Positions 1 to 8,459 are shown, counted from the first letter of the stretch. The stretch is DNA of 64,000 bases from an uncultured Megasphaera sp. (GCF_900539295.1 NZ_UQBH01000001.1:90509-154508); one strand, 5' to 3'. Program-made: numbers and translations. The notes: generated from the sequence alone by a model not told the origin.

Positions 1-213
1 TTTAAAGTCATCAGCCTGTTCATGACGGTCCGTGCCGATAAAGAAGAAGAAATCGCCGGCCTCGATATTGGAGAACACGGCGAACAGGGCTACAATTACG
101 CCATCACCTCCGGCAGTCCCTTTGGCGACGCGTCGTCCCCGTCCTTAGAAAATACGTCCTTAGGCCATGCCGCCGTCGTAAACCGAGCCGGTATAAACAG
201 CCACACGATATAG
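1..213 (+). CDS. amt: Ammonium transporter Amt, C-terminal fragment
   Basis: The frame is open from the first base of the window to a TAG at 211-213, so only about 70 C-terminal residues are visible. Amt proteins carry ammonium across the inner membrane as trimers. The visible part holds the cytoplasmic tail signature EEEIAGLDIGEHGEQGY, which matches the conserved E-x-x-GLD-x-x-EHGE tail of the Amt/MEP/Rh family that couples the pore to PII proteins. The tail continues about 40 residues past that motif, slightly longer than usual. glnK starts 12 bases downstream, the standard amt-glnK pairing, and supports the call. The rest of the gene lies outside the window, so the subfamily cannot be judged. 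Confidence 0.88.
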   Translation, partial: FKVISLFMTVRADKEEEIAGLDIGEHGEQGYNYAITSGSPFGDASSPSLENTSLGHAAVVNRAGINSHTI

Positions 214-224
214 AGGTGATACAG

Positions 225-590
225 ATGGAAGAACATACCCTTACCAAAATAGAAATCATTACGCGTCCGAGCAAGTTGGAAGAACTGAAAGAATCACTGA
301 ACAACATCGGCGTCATGGGCATGACCGTCAGTCAGGTCTTTGGCTGCGGCCTTCAAAAAGGCTACGTCGAAGTGTACCGCGGCCAGCGATACAACATCAA
401 TCTCCTGCCGGGCATCAAGGTAGAGACCGTCGTCTGTGAAGTCCCCGTCGACAAGGTCGTCGAAGTCGCCGAAAAAGTCTGCAAAACAGGGAAGCCCGGC
501 GACGGCAAGATTTTCATTTATCCCCTGGCCGACGCCGTCCGCATCCGCACCGGCGAACGAGGCCCCGTGGCCATTATGGATGAAAAATAA
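225..590 (+). CDS. glnK: PII nitrogen regulatory protein GlnK
   Basis: This 121-residue PII signal protein reads nitrogen and energy status through 2-oxoglutarate and ATP/ADP and, beside amt, most likely blocks the ammonium channel when nitrogen is ample. Visible PII signatures are the T-loop with YRGQRY, in which Tyr56 aligns with the modifiable Tyr51 of E. coli GlnB, and the B-loop GDGKIFIYPLADAVRIRTG. The ATG at 225 is preferred over an in-frame GTG at 216 because GAGGTGAT lies just upstream of it and the GTG falls inside that ribosome binding site. Distance to the amt stop is 12 bases. A strong terminator follows at 601-646, so amt-glnK is a closed unit. Confidence 0.95.
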   Translation: MEEHTLTKIEIITRPSKLEELKESLNNIGVMGMTVSQVFGCGLQKGYVEVYRGQRYNINLLPGIKVETVVCEVPVDKVVEVAEKVCKTGKPGDGKIFIYPLADAVRIRTGERGPVAIMDEK

Positions 591-600
591 TATTGAATCT

Positions 601-646
601 AAAAAGGCTGGTGTACGAATAGGTTATTTCGTACACCAGCCTTTTT
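601..646 (+). terminator. Intrinsic terminator after amt-glnK
   Basis: A perfect 19-bp inverted repeat (601-619 with 628-646) encloses an 8-base loop. The arm ends in a run of T, so it works as a plus-strand terminator, and the A-run at the other arm would allow bidirectional use. The remaining bases to 834 are AT-rich, hold no gene, and presumably contain the promoter of the next transporter. Confidence 0.92.
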
Positions 647-834
647 GAGTACAATGAATCCATCAATTCCTTAATCTAAGGTTAATTCAAGAAACCAATA
701 ACCAATACGTATCAATAAATGCGAAATAAATAATAGTATCTATTCCTATTCTTAGTTACAATAAATATATTCTTCACTACCATGATACTATCAGTATATG
801 TGAATATCCGAACAAGCCGAAAGGAAGATGATAT

Positions 835-2115
835 ATGACACACTCAAGTCCTAAGAAAACAAAGAAGCGCTGGTTTATGCTGTTTCTCTTATTTATCCTC
901 ACGGCCATCAATTACCTGGATCGGACCAACATGGCCGTCGCTGCCTCGAGCATGAGCGACGAGCTCGGTTTCAGTGCTGCTACCATGGGCCTCTTATTTT
1001 CGGCCTTTTCCTGGTCGTACGGACTGATGCAGATTCCCGGAGGCTGGTTCATCGAACGCTTCGGCTCACGCATCGTCTATACGGCATCGTTATTCTTATG
1101 GTCCCTGTTCACCATGTTCATGGGCCTGGGAAAATCCTTTGTCTCTCTCTTTGGCATTCGCATGGCCATCGGCGCAGCCGAAGCGCCGGCCTTCCCGACA
1201 AACAGCCGCGTCGTCGCCGCCTGGTTCCCGTCACATGAACGGGCAACGGCAACGTCTATCTATACGGCCGGCGAATTCATCGGCCTGGCTTTTCTGACGC
1301 CCGTTCTGTTTTGGATTTTAGAAACCTACGGCTGGCGGGAAATTTTCTATATCACAGGTTTTATCGGCATCGTCGCCAGCCTCTTTTGGTTCTTCCTCTA
1401 CCGCGACCCCGGTGCCAATTCCGGCGCTAACGAAGCCGAACTGGCCTACATCCGAGAAGGGGGCGGCTTAGGCAGCCAGGCAACAGAAAAGCAAAAAATT
1501 ACCTGGTCCCAAATCGCAGAATTATTTAAGCACCGCCAGCTCTTAGGCATTTACTTAGGCCAGTTCGCCAACACGAGTACCATGTTCTTCTTCCTGACCT
1601 GGTTTCCGACATACCTGGTCATGTCTAAGAACCTGCCCTTATTAAAAGCCGGCATTTACGCTATCATTCCTTACATCGGCGCCCTTATCGGCGTCCTCCT
1701 CGGAGGCTATTGGTCTGACTCGATGCTGCGCCGCGGCAGTTCCCTTTCGAAAGCACGAAAATTGCCGATTATCTGCGGTCTCCTCTGTTCGATGACCATT
1801 ATGACGGCCAACTACTTTGATTCCCTCAATGCCATCATCGCCGTCATGGCCATTGCCTTCTTAGGTCAGGGCATGGCCGCCATCGTCTGGAGTACTGTCG
1901 GCGATGTAGCCCCTGCCCATTCCGTGGGCCTTGCCGGCGGCGTGTTCAACTTCATCGGTAATCTGGCCGGCATCATTACGCCCATCGTCATCGGATTCAT
2001 CGTCCAAGCTACGGGCTCTTTTGTAGGCGCCATGATTTTCGTCGGCTGCGTCGCCGCCCTCGGCGTTTTCTCATTTATCTTCATCGTCGGTGACCTCCAC
2101 CGCATTGAAGAATAG
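835..2115 (+). CDS. MFS transporter, anion:cation symporter (ACS) type, candidate quinate/shikimate or sugar-acid permease
   Basis: The 426-residue product has about 12 hydrophobic segments and the N-terminal ACS-family signature INYLDRTNMAVAA after the first segment, as in ExuT, GudP and other hexuronate, glucarate and galactonate permeases. It most likely imports an organic acid by proton symport. The start ATG has AAGGAAG eight bases upstream. It ends 1 base from the convergent LysR gene, whose promoter region faces the quinate/shikimate genes, so quinate or a related hydroxy acid is a reasonable substrate guess. The substrate itself cannot be read from sequence, and a second MFS gene (6459-7667) in the same cluster may divide the labour. 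Confidence 0.85.
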   Translation: MTHSSPKKTKKRWFMLFLLFILTAINYLDRTNMAVAASSMSDELGFSAATMGLLFSAFSWSYGLMQIPGGWFIERFGSRIVYTASLFLWSLFTMFMGLGKSFVSLFGIRMAIGAAEAPAFPTNSRVVAAWFPSHERATATSIYTAGEFIGLAFLTPVLFWILETYGWREIFYITGFIGIVASLFWFFLYRDPGANSGANEAELAYIREGGGLGSQATEKQKITWSQIAELFKHRQLLGIYLGQFANTSTMFFFLTWFPTYLVMSKNLPLLKAGIYAIIPYIGALIGVLLGGYWSDSMLRRGSSLSKARKLPIICGLLCSMTIMTANYFDSLNAIIAVMAIAFLGQGMAAIVWSTVGDVAPAHSVGLAGGVFNFIGNLAGIITPIVIGFIVQATGSFVGAMIFVGCVAALGVFSFIFIVGDLHRIEE

Positions 2116-2116
2116 G

Positions 2117-3010
2117 TTATAATGCCCCTCGCTGCCAACGAGATAAGAGATAGTTTCGGAATCGTTCTACGACGGGCAGCACCTGCGATTGACGCAGAAG
2201 AGCCAAGAATAGGTAGCGCCGTTCAAAGGAATCGGCAATGGGTATTCGATCGAGATTATAGTATTGCAAGGTATAAAAATCAGGCAAAATCGCAACGCCA
2301 TAGCCGGCCGCTACAAAGCCGGCCATGGCGTTGTCTTCTTCTACATGACAGGCAATTTTCAGCTGCACCTGAGCTTGCTCCAGCAGTTTATTGATCATCT
2401 CGTTTAAACCGCTGCTCTTATCAAAGGCAATGATGGGGTAGGGCTCGAGCTCTTTTAAGGATACGGAGCCGCGGTTGCTCAGTGGATGGCCTTTAGGGAC
2501 CGCTACGACCAGTTCTTCCTCGGCAACGGGGTAAAAAAGAACGTCCGGTTCATTTTCAACCGAAGAGCAGAGGGCTGCATCGATTTTTTCTTCTTTCAAC
2601 TCTTTAATCAGCGCCGCTGTCGTCCCCTGATGAAAATCAAAGGTTATGCCGTCATTGCCTTCAGCTGCCTGAAACTGGGTAATCATCTCCGGCACCAAAG
2701 TATAGCCCATGGTGTAAATAAAGCCCAGCGTAATCTTTCCTTGATCGGGACGCGTATAGGCCTTCATCAAATCGACGCCGCGCTCCAATTCCTGAAGAGA
2801 ACGTTTCACATAAGGCAAGAAAAGATGGCCGTACTTATTTAAATAAATATTTCTCCCCCGTTTTTCAAAGAGCTGGATTCCCAGCTCTTTTTCCATTTCC
2901 CGAACAGCTCGATTGAGGCTGGGCTCAGTAATGAACAAGGCTTCTGCAGCCTTTCGATAATGTTCGGTTTCAGCCAATTTTAAAAAGTATTGAAGTTGCT
3001 TTAAGTTCAT
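2117..3010 (-). CDS. LysR-family transcriptional regulator
   Basis: The 297-residue protein has the LysR layout. A winged helix-turn-helix occupies residues 1-60, starting MNLKQLQYFLKLAE and including the recognition region ITEPSLNRAVREMEKELG, followed by a linker helix and a periplasmic-binding-like effector domain from about 90. The start has AAGGAG 7 bases upstream. It is transcribed divergently from the flavoenzyme operon starting at 3403 and convergently with the ACS transporter. The usual LysR arrangement makes it the likely co-inducer-dependent regulator of the quinate/shikimate genes, with quinate, shikimate or a dehydro form as effector. That role is inferred from position only. Confidence 0.9.
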   Translation of the reverse strand: MNLKQLQYFLKLAETEHYRKAAEALFITEPSLNRAVREMEKELGIQLFEKRGRNIYLNKYGHLFLPYVKRSLQELERGVDLMKAYTRPDQGKITLGFIYTMGYTLVPEMITQFQAAEGNDGITFDFHQGTTAALIKELKEEKIDAALCSSVENEPDVLFYPVAEEELVVAVPKGHPLSNRGSVSLKELEPYPIIAFDKSSGLNEMINKLLEQAQVQLKIACHVEEDNAMAGFVAAGYGVAILPDFYTLQYYNLDRIPIADSFERRYLFLALLRQSQVLPVVERFRNYLLSRWQRGAL

Positions 3011-3301
3011 AATAGACTCCTTACGTATGCCTTTTTCTCAACAAAAGTGGCAAAAGCAGATGAATCAATAGGTCTATGTTTATTATTCCAATCTCGTTTT
3101 CTATCAATATAGGCCGATTGTTTTTAAGCCAAATTATTTGTCTCCAGTTATATTTATTTTATAAAAACCGCATGGTTATGCTAAAAAATCGTCATTCCCA
3201 GAAATATTGTTTTTGTGCTGACATCCTTTTCTCTACATATCCCGTCTTTATTATATCATTTTCAATAGTTTTTTTGAATTATTTTGCCGTATTTTAAGAA
3301 A

Positions 3302-3330
3302 TTGTGTTATCAGTATTTTGTCCGTATAAT
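3302..3330 (+). promoter_or_regulatory. Promoter of the quinate/shikimate operon
   Basis: TTGTGT (3302-3307), a 17-base spacer and TATAAT (3325-3330) give a good sigma-A-type promoter about 70 bases ahead of the flavoenzyme start. The surrounding 3011-3402 interval is strongly AT-rich and contains no gene. It is the LysR/operon divergent control region. Confidence 0.7.
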
Positions 3331-3353
3331 AGGGACGTATCAAAAATATAGTT

Positions 3354-3368
3354 CTATGTTTCACATAG
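3354..3368. promoter_or_regulatory. Candidate LysR box (palindrome CTATGTTTCACATAG)
   Basis: A 6-bp inverted repeat CTATGT/ACATAG with a 3-base centre contains a T-N11-A core, the form expected for LysR operators. It lies just downstream of the operon promoter and before the ribosome binding site AGAAGGAGGG at about 3385. A half-site-like GTCTATGTTT also occurs near 3072, close to the regulator start. Assignment to the adjacent LysR protein is inference. Confidence 0.45.
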
Positions 3369-3402
3369 ATTTTAGTCCTATATAGAAGGAGGGTCTCTCT
3401 TT

Positions 3403-5409
3403 ATGAGCCAGCAGTATCCACATATTTTTGAACCCTTCACGGTCAAGCGGACTACCTTCCGCAACCGCGTCATCATGCCCCCGATGGGTTCTAACCTTGC
3501 AACCTTCACGGGCGAAGTATCGGAAGAAATGAAGAATTACTACGGTCTTCGCGCCCGCGGCGGCACCGCCTTGATTACCGTCGAAAACGCCTGTATCGAT
3601 TATCCCTTGGCAACCAACGGGACGAAACAGCTGCGTATCGACAAGAAGCAATTCATCCCCGGTCTTTATGAACTGACCGAACGGATTCACAAATACGGTG
3701 CCTTGGCATCGATCCAGCTCAATCACGCCGGTGCTTCGGCATACCCGGAACGGCTGAACGGGCTTCAATCCGTGTCGTCCTCGTCGGTTCCCTCTAAAGA
3801 AGGCAATCCGGCACCACGTCCTCTCGATAAATGTGAAATTCTCAACATTGTCCAGAAATATGCCATTGCCGCTCAGCACGCTATCCAGGCCGGCTTCGAC
3901 ATGGTAGAAATCCACGGCGGCCATTCATACTTGCTGGACCAGTTCTTATCTCCTCTGTATAATAAACGTACCGATGAATTCGGCGGCTCCTATGAAAACC
4001 GTGCCCGTTTTGCTCGCCTCGTCGTCGAAGCGGTCCGCAAGGCCGTAGGCCCTTGGGTTCCCATTTCCTTCCGTATTTCGGCAGATGAATTCATCGAAGG
4101 CGGCAACACCTTGGAAGATACGTTGAAGCTCCTCGAATACATCGAACCGGAAGTCGATATCATCAACGTATCGGCTGCCGTCAACGACTCCATCCAGTAC
4201 CAGATCGATAAATGCGACATGCCCGATGCTTGGCGTGTCTACCTGGCGGAAGCCGTTAAAAAGAAATTCAACAAACCGGTCGTCGCTTCCGGCAACATCC
4301 GTCATCCGCAAATCGCCGACCAGGTCATTGCCGAAGGCAAGACCGACTTTATCGCCATCGGCCGCGGTCTCATCGCCGATCCCGACTGGGTCCGCAAAGC
4401 ACAGTTTGGCCGTACGGACTGTATCCGCCAGTGTATTTCCTGCAACATCGGCTGTGCCGATCACCGAATCTCGAAATCCCAGCCCATTCGCTGCACCATC
4501 AACCCCGACGTTACCGGCGGCGATCAGTATAAGAAACAGAAGGTCACCCGCGACATCCACGTCGTCGTCATCGGCGGCGGCACATCGGGCTTAGAAGCAG
4601 CCTGCACGGCAGCTGAAGTCGGCTGTCGGGTCACCCTTCTCGAACGAGAAGATAAATTGGGTGGATTGACCCGCAAGATTGCCTTGTTCCCGGAAAAGAG
4701 CCGTATCGAAGATTTCCCGGCCTACCTCGAACACCGTGCAGCTAAACTGCCTAATCTGACGATTCGCCTGAATACGACGGCAACCAAGGAACTCTTGGCT
4801 GAATTAAAGCCGGATATCCTCTATTCCGCAACGGGTTCTCGCCCCATGCTGCCGCCTATTGAAGGCCTTCGCGAATTGACCGATGCTGAAGGTTCCAACA
4901 TCCGCTCCATCTACGGTTTCATGGACAACATTCCTTACTACGAAGCCAATGCGGAAGGCAAAAAGGTCGTCATCATCGGCTGCGGTGCCGTCGGCCTCGA
5001 CGTCATGGAATTCTTCACCCTTCGTAAAGCTGAAGTCACGATGATTGAAATGATGCCGTCCTTCGGGAAAGATGCCGATATCGTTTCGAAATCGACGTTT
5101 AAAGAACTCTTAGAAAAGCATCCCGTCGACATGCACCTCAGCACGGCTTTGCAGAAGGTTTGCCCGGACAAGTTCATTGCCTCCCACAACGGTGAATCTG
5201 CCGAGTATCCTTTCGATTACGGTTTCATTTGCATGGGCCTCGTTCCGGACATCCCGGCGGACAATCCCTTTGAAACCTATGCCAAAGAACAAGGAATTCC
5301 CTTCTGCAACTTTGGCAACAGCCGCAAGACAGGTCAGATTATCCACGGCACAGAACTCGGCCGCGACATCGTCGCTACGATCGATATGATCGGTGGTTTT
5401 GATGACTAA
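3403..5409 (+). CDS. FadH/old-yellow-enzyme-type NAD(P)H:flavin oxidoreductase with Fe-S and FAD domains
   Basis: The 668-residue protein has the three-part layout of 2,4-dienoyl-CoA reductase, trimethylamine dehydrogenase and enoate reductases. It has an FMN-binding TIM barrel (about 1-330, with the family motif EIHGGHSYLLDQFLSPLYNK), a four-cysteine [4Fe-4S] motif CISCNIGC plus a fourth Cys 13 residues on (about 345-370), and an FAD/NAD(P)H domain (VVVIGGGTSGLEAA from about 387, a second nucleotide site VVIIGCGAVGLDVMEF near 523). Such enzymes pass hydride through FAD, Fe-S and FMN to an activated C=C bond. Its place as first gene of a shikimate/quinate operon suggests it reduces the ring double bond of shikimate, 3-dehydroshikimate or a related enoate. 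That substrate is inference. The ribosome binding site is AGAAGGAGGG. Confidence 0.88.
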   Translation: MSQQYPHIFEPFTVKRTTFRNRVIMPPMGSNLATFTGEVSEEMKNYYGLRARGGTALITVENACIDYPLATNGTKQLRIDKKQFIPGLYELTERIHKYGALASIQLNHAGASAYPERLNGLQSVSSSSVPSKEGNPAPRPLDKCEILNIVQKYAIAAQHAIQAGFDMVEIHGGHSYLLDQFLSPLYNKRTDEFGGSYENRARFARLVVEAVRKAVGPWVPISFRISADEFIEGGNTLEDTLKLLEYIEPEVDIINVSAAVNDSIQYQIDKCDMPDAWRVYLAEAVKKKFNKPVVASGNIRHPQIADQVIAEGKTDFIAIGRGLIADPDWVRKAQFGRTDCIRQCISCNIGCADHRISKSQPIRCTINPDVTGGDQYKKQKVTRDIHVVVIGGGTSGLEAACTAAEVGCRVTLLEREDKLGGLTRKIALFPEKSRIEDFPAYLEHRAAKLPNLTIRLNTTATKELLAELKPDILYSATGSRPMLPPIEGLRELTDAEGSNIRSIYGFMDNIPYYEANAEGKKVVIIGCGAVGLDVMEFFTLRKAEVTMIEMMPSFGKDADIVSKSTFKELLEKHPVDMHLSTALQKVCPDKFIASHNGESAEYPFDYGFICMGLVPDIPADNPFETYAKEQGIPFCNFGNSRKTGQIIHGTELGRDIVATIDMIGGFDD

Positions 5410-5422
5410 ATGAGCAGAAAAA

Positions 5423-5458
5423 CAGGATACTGCCGCTGTTTCAAGTGACAGTATCCTG
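5423..5458 (+). terminator. Hairpin after the flavoenzyme gene, possible weak terminator
   Basis: A 10-bp inverted repeat (CAGGATACTG/CAGTATCCTG) sits 14 bases after the stop. The T-run is displaced by ten bases (CTTTTTAT), so termination may be partial. It could set the ratio between the flavoenzyme and the downstream dehydrogenase genes, or stabilise the message. Confidence 0.5.
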
Positions 5459-5480
5459 CTGCTTATCTTTTTATACAACT

Positions 5481-5502
5481 ACATGTGAAAATTAACACAT
5501 GT
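5481..5502. promoter_or_regulatory. Palindrome with CRP/FNR-like half sites before the dehydrogenase gene
   Basis: ACATGTG and CACATGT flank 8 bases. The inner part TGTGA-N6-ACACA resembles a CRP/FNR family operator. It lies between the hairpin at 5423-5458 and the ribosome binding site of the YdiB-like gene, so it may control a second transcript. The same repeat followed by GTTTTAAAT could instead fold as a weak RNA hairpin. Confidence 0.35.
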
Positions 5503-5553
5503 GTTTTAAATAACTTATTCTATTATCTATTAACCAATAGGAGGATTTTTATC

Positions 5554-6432
5554 ATGGGTAAAATTGCAGTTACAGAACGAGTTACAGGTCATACGGAATT
5601 AATCGGTCTCATCGCTTATCCGATCCGTCACAGCATGTCGCCGACGATGCATAACGAAGCCTTCAAGAAATTGGGCCTCGATTACGTCTATGTCTGCTTT
5701 GAAGTCGACAACTCGACGCTGGAAGAAACGGTCAAAGGCCTTCGTGCCATGAAAGTCCGCGGCTGGAACGTTTCCATGCCTAACAAAGGACCGATCACGC
5801 AGTACCTCGACAAATTGTCGCCGGCCTCCCAGATTATCGGCGCCTGCAATACCGTCGTCAACGATAACGGCGTATTGACCGGCACCATTACCGACGGCGT
5901 CGGCGCCATGCAGGCTCTCAAAGACGAAGGCGTTGAATACGTCGGCAAAAAAATGGTCGTCATCGGTGCCGGCGGTGCCGCAACGGCAATCCAGGTTCAG
6001 GCAGCCCTCGACGGCGTACGCGAACTGACGATTTTCAACCTTGACGATGAATTCTATGCCCGCGGTGAAGAAACGGTCAAGAAACTCCGTGAACGGACGG
6101 ACTGCATCGTCAATATCTACCACCTCGAAGACCACGCTAAATTGAAAGAAGAATTAGACAGTGCCGATATCCTCATCGACAGCTCGTCGTGCGGCATGAA
6201 ACCCCTTGAAGACGTCGTTTCCCTTCCGGATAAATCCTATCTCCGCCCGGATTTAGTCGTCATGGATACGGTCTATGCTCCGCGCCAGACGAAGTTGATG
6301 AAATGGTGCGACGAAGTCGGCTGCAAAAACTTCAATGGCCTCGGCATGATGCTCTATCAGGGTGCTGCAGCCTTCAAACTTTGGACCGGCAAAGAAATGC
6401 CCGTAGACTTCATTAAGGACGTTCTTTTCTAA
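5554..6432 (+). CDS. ydiB: Quinate/shikimate dehydrogenase, YdiB type
   Basis: The 292-residue protein belongs to the shikimate dehydrogenase superfamily but follows E. coli YdiB (quinate/shikimate 3-dehydrogenase, NAD(P)-dependent) far better than biosynthetic AroE. It shares LIGLIAYPIRHSMSP near the start, SMPNK with the catalytic Lys, ACNTVVND, VVIGAGGAATAI for the nucleotide fold and GMKPLE. The usual NTDG substrate motif reads ITDG here, keeping the catalytic Asp but not the Asn, a change that may tune substrate choice. The ATG at 5554 is chosen over an upstream in-frame start because AGGAGG lies 8 bases before it. A separate biosynthetic aroE is present at 9011-9844, so this copy probably serves quinate/shikimate turnover. 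Confidence 0.92.
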   Translation: MGKIAVTERVTGHTELIGLIAYPIRHSMSPTMHNEAFKKLGLDYVYVCFEVDNSTLEETVKGLRAMKVRGWNVSMPNKGPITQYLDKLSPASQIIGACNTVVNDNGVLTGTITDGVGAMQALKDEGVEYVGKKMVVIGAGGAATAIQVQAALDGVRELTIFNLDDEFYARGEETVKKLRERTDCIVNIYHLEDHAKLKEELDSADILIDSSSCGMKPLEDVVSLPDKSYLRPDLVVMDTVYAPRQTKLMKWCDEVGCKNFNGLGMMLYQGAAAFKLWTGKEMPVDFIKDVLF

Positions 6433-6458
6433 TTATCACCCAAAGGAGAAAACTATCC

Positions 6459-7667
6459 ATGGAACAGACACATTCCTATCGCCCCTTATGCCTTAGCCTG
6501 TATCTGAACTACTTTGTACACGGCATTGGCGTTATCGTACTCGCCCAAAACATGGATGCCCTGGCAGCTCGCTGGGGCAGCATTGCCGACGTCGCCTGGG
6601 TTATTTCCATGCTTGGCATCGGCCGCCTCATCGTCTTATTCGTATCGGGCAAATTATCGGACAAATACGGCCGCAAGCCCTTCGTCCTCCTCGGCATGGT
6701 CACCTATGCCGCCTTCTTCGTCGGCATCCTGCTCAGTCCGACGTCGGCCGTCGCCTGCGTCTTCGGTATTCTAGCCGGGATTGCCAACTCCTTCCTCGAT
6801 GCCGGGACTTATCCGGCCCTCATCGAGTCTTATCCGGAAAGCGCCAGCACGGTTACGGTTCTCTTGAAAGCCTTCATTTCGGCTGGTCAGTTCCTCTTGC
6901 CTTTATTTATCGGCATCTTGGTTTCGATGCAGGCTTGGTACGGCTGGTCCTTCATCGTCGCCGCCGTCATCTTGGCTCTTAACATTCCGGTCATGATGAA
7001 ACTCAGCTTCCCTTCCATGAATCCGGTAAAAGAAGCTCAAGAAGAAGGCAAGGATACGGCAGCTGCGTCCTGGATTCCTAAATCCAAATGGTATCTCGAA
7101 GGCATTTGCTTCGTTCTCTACGGCTATATCTCGCAGGCTACGTTCTACCTCATCAGCCAGTGGCTTACCAAATACGGTGCTGCTGTCGCTCAGATGTCGG
7201 ACATGGCTGCTCGCTCGCTCATGAGTTACTATTCTATCGGCTCCCTGGCCTGCGTCTTCTTTACGGCTATCATCACCAAGAAAGGGATTCGTCCGATTAC
7301 CCTGCTCGTCGCCTATACCTTCATTTCCACCCTTTCCATCAGCGGCCTCTACTTCATGCCTTCGAGCACCTTAGCTCCGATTCTCTCGTTCATCGTCGGC
7401 TTCTCCGCTGCCGGCGGCGTCATGCAGCTCGGTTTGGTCATGATGACGGAAATGTTCCCCAAAGGAAAAGGCACGATGACCGGTATCTTCTATACCACAG
7501 GCTCTATCGCTTCCTTCACAATTCCTGTCATTACCGGCTATATGGCTGACAGCGGAATCAACAGCATCATGGGCCTCGATGCCGCCATCGCTCTGGCAGG
7601 CTTCATCATTGCCTGCATCATCTACGTACGCTACAATAGTGTCATGAAAGAAAAAGCTACTGCATAG
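6459..7667 (+). CDS. MFS transporter, YdiM/YdiN type, candidate shikimate/quinate permease
   Basis: The 402-residue, 12-segment transporter starts 26 bases after the YdiB-like gene with AAAGGAG upstream. Segments LYLNYFVHGIGVIVLAQNM, MLGIGRL and GIANSFLDAGTYPALIESYP closely follow the pattern of E. coli YdiM and YdiN, the transporters encoded beside ydiB and aroD in that species. This recurrence of transporter, dehydrogenase and dehydroquinase across distant phyla supports a role in taking up the pathway substrate or exporting a product. The exact substrate and direction are not determined by the sequence. Confidence 0.85.
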   Translation: MEQTHSYRPLCLSLYLNYFVHGIGVIVLAQNMDALAARWGSIADVAWVISMLGIGRLIVLFVSGKLSDKYGRKPFVLLGMVTYAAFFVGILLSPTSAVACVFGILAGIANSFLDAGTYPALIESYPESASTVTVLLKAFISAGQFLLPLFIGILVSMQAWYGWSFIVAAVILALNIPVMMKLSFPSMNPVKEAQEEGKDTAAASWIPKSKWYLEGICFVLYGYISQATFYLISQWLTKYGAAVAQMSDMAARSLMSYYSIGSLACVFFTAIITKKGIRPITLLVAYTFISTLSISGLYFMPSSTLAPILSFIVGFSAAGGVMQLGLVMMTEMFPKGKGTMTGIFYTTGSIASFTIPVITGYMADSGINSIMGLDAAIALAGFIIACIIYVRYNSVMKEKATA

Positions 7668-7679
7668 GAGGATTTAAAC

Positions 7680-8426
7680 ATGGTTAAAATTGGCAATGTC
7701 AACCTCGATAACGGAATGCCTAAGATTTGCGTTCCCATCGTCGGCCACTCTGTCGACGAACTCGTTCAAGAATGCCGTTATCTCCAAGATAAAATTTACG
7801 ATGTCGTCGAACTGCGCATCGACTTCTTAAAAGACGTTACGTCTCTCGAAGCTGTCGGTGAAGCCTTAGCAGCTGTCCGCCAAGAACTTCCCAACGGCGC
7901 CATCCTGTTCACCTTCCGCACCAAAGAAGAGGGCGGCGAAACAGCCGTTCCCGAAGCATACTACTTCGACCTCATCAACTACGCCATTGAAAGCGGCAAA
8001 GTCGATGCCGTCGACATCGAATACTTCCGCAGCCGCGAAAGCATTGAAAAGACCTTAGCTGCAGCTAAAAAACATGCTGTCACAGTTGTCATGAGCAATC
8101 ATGACTTCGACAAGACGCCGTCTTTCGATGAAATCACCGACCGTTTAACAGGCATGAAGAAACTCGGCGCTGACGTCGCAAAATTGGCTTGCATGCCAAA
8201 GTCTGCAAAAGACGTTCTGACCCTGCTTTCGGCAACGGAAGCTGTAAAATCGCAGTATCCGGATGAACCGATCATTACCATGTCCATGGGTAAACTCGGT
8301 GCCATCAGCCGCATCAGCGGTGAAATCTTCGGTTCTGCTCTGACCTTCGGCTCTGCAAAAAAAGCATCTGCTCCGGGTCAACTTGAAGTCACCATGCTCC
8401 AGCAAATCCTGCGTGCCCTTCACTAA
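7680..8426 (+). CDS. aroD: Type I 3-dehydroquinate dehydratase
   Basis: The 248-residue class I dehydroquinase interconverts 3-dehydroquinate and 3-dehydroshikimate through a Schiff base. Visible landmarks are the EMR-equivalent VELRIDFL near residue 40, the catalytic His in MSNHDF, the Schiff-base Lys in AKLACMP, and the C-terminal loop ISRISGEIFGSALTFG...SAPGQL. It follows the MFS gene by 12 bases with AGGAGG, as last gene of the quinate/shikimate operon. The convergent aromatic biosynthesis operon has no dehydroquinase, so this enzyme may serve both pathways or another copy may exist elsewhere. Confidence 0.96.
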   Translation: MVKIGNVNLDNGMPKICVPIVGHSVDELVQECRYLQDKIYDVVELRIDFLKDVTSLEAVGEALAAVRQELPNGAILFTFRTKEEGGETAVPEAYYFDLINYAIESGKVDAVDIEYFRSRESIEKTLAAAKKHAVTVVMSNHDFDKTPSFDEITDRLTGMKKLGADVAKLACMPKSAKDVLTLLSATEAVKSQYPDEPIITMSMGKLGAISRISGEIFGSALTFGSAKKASAPGQLEVTMLQQILRALH

Positions 8427-8459
8427 TAAGCACACCTTAAGCCAATAAATTTTCCAACA

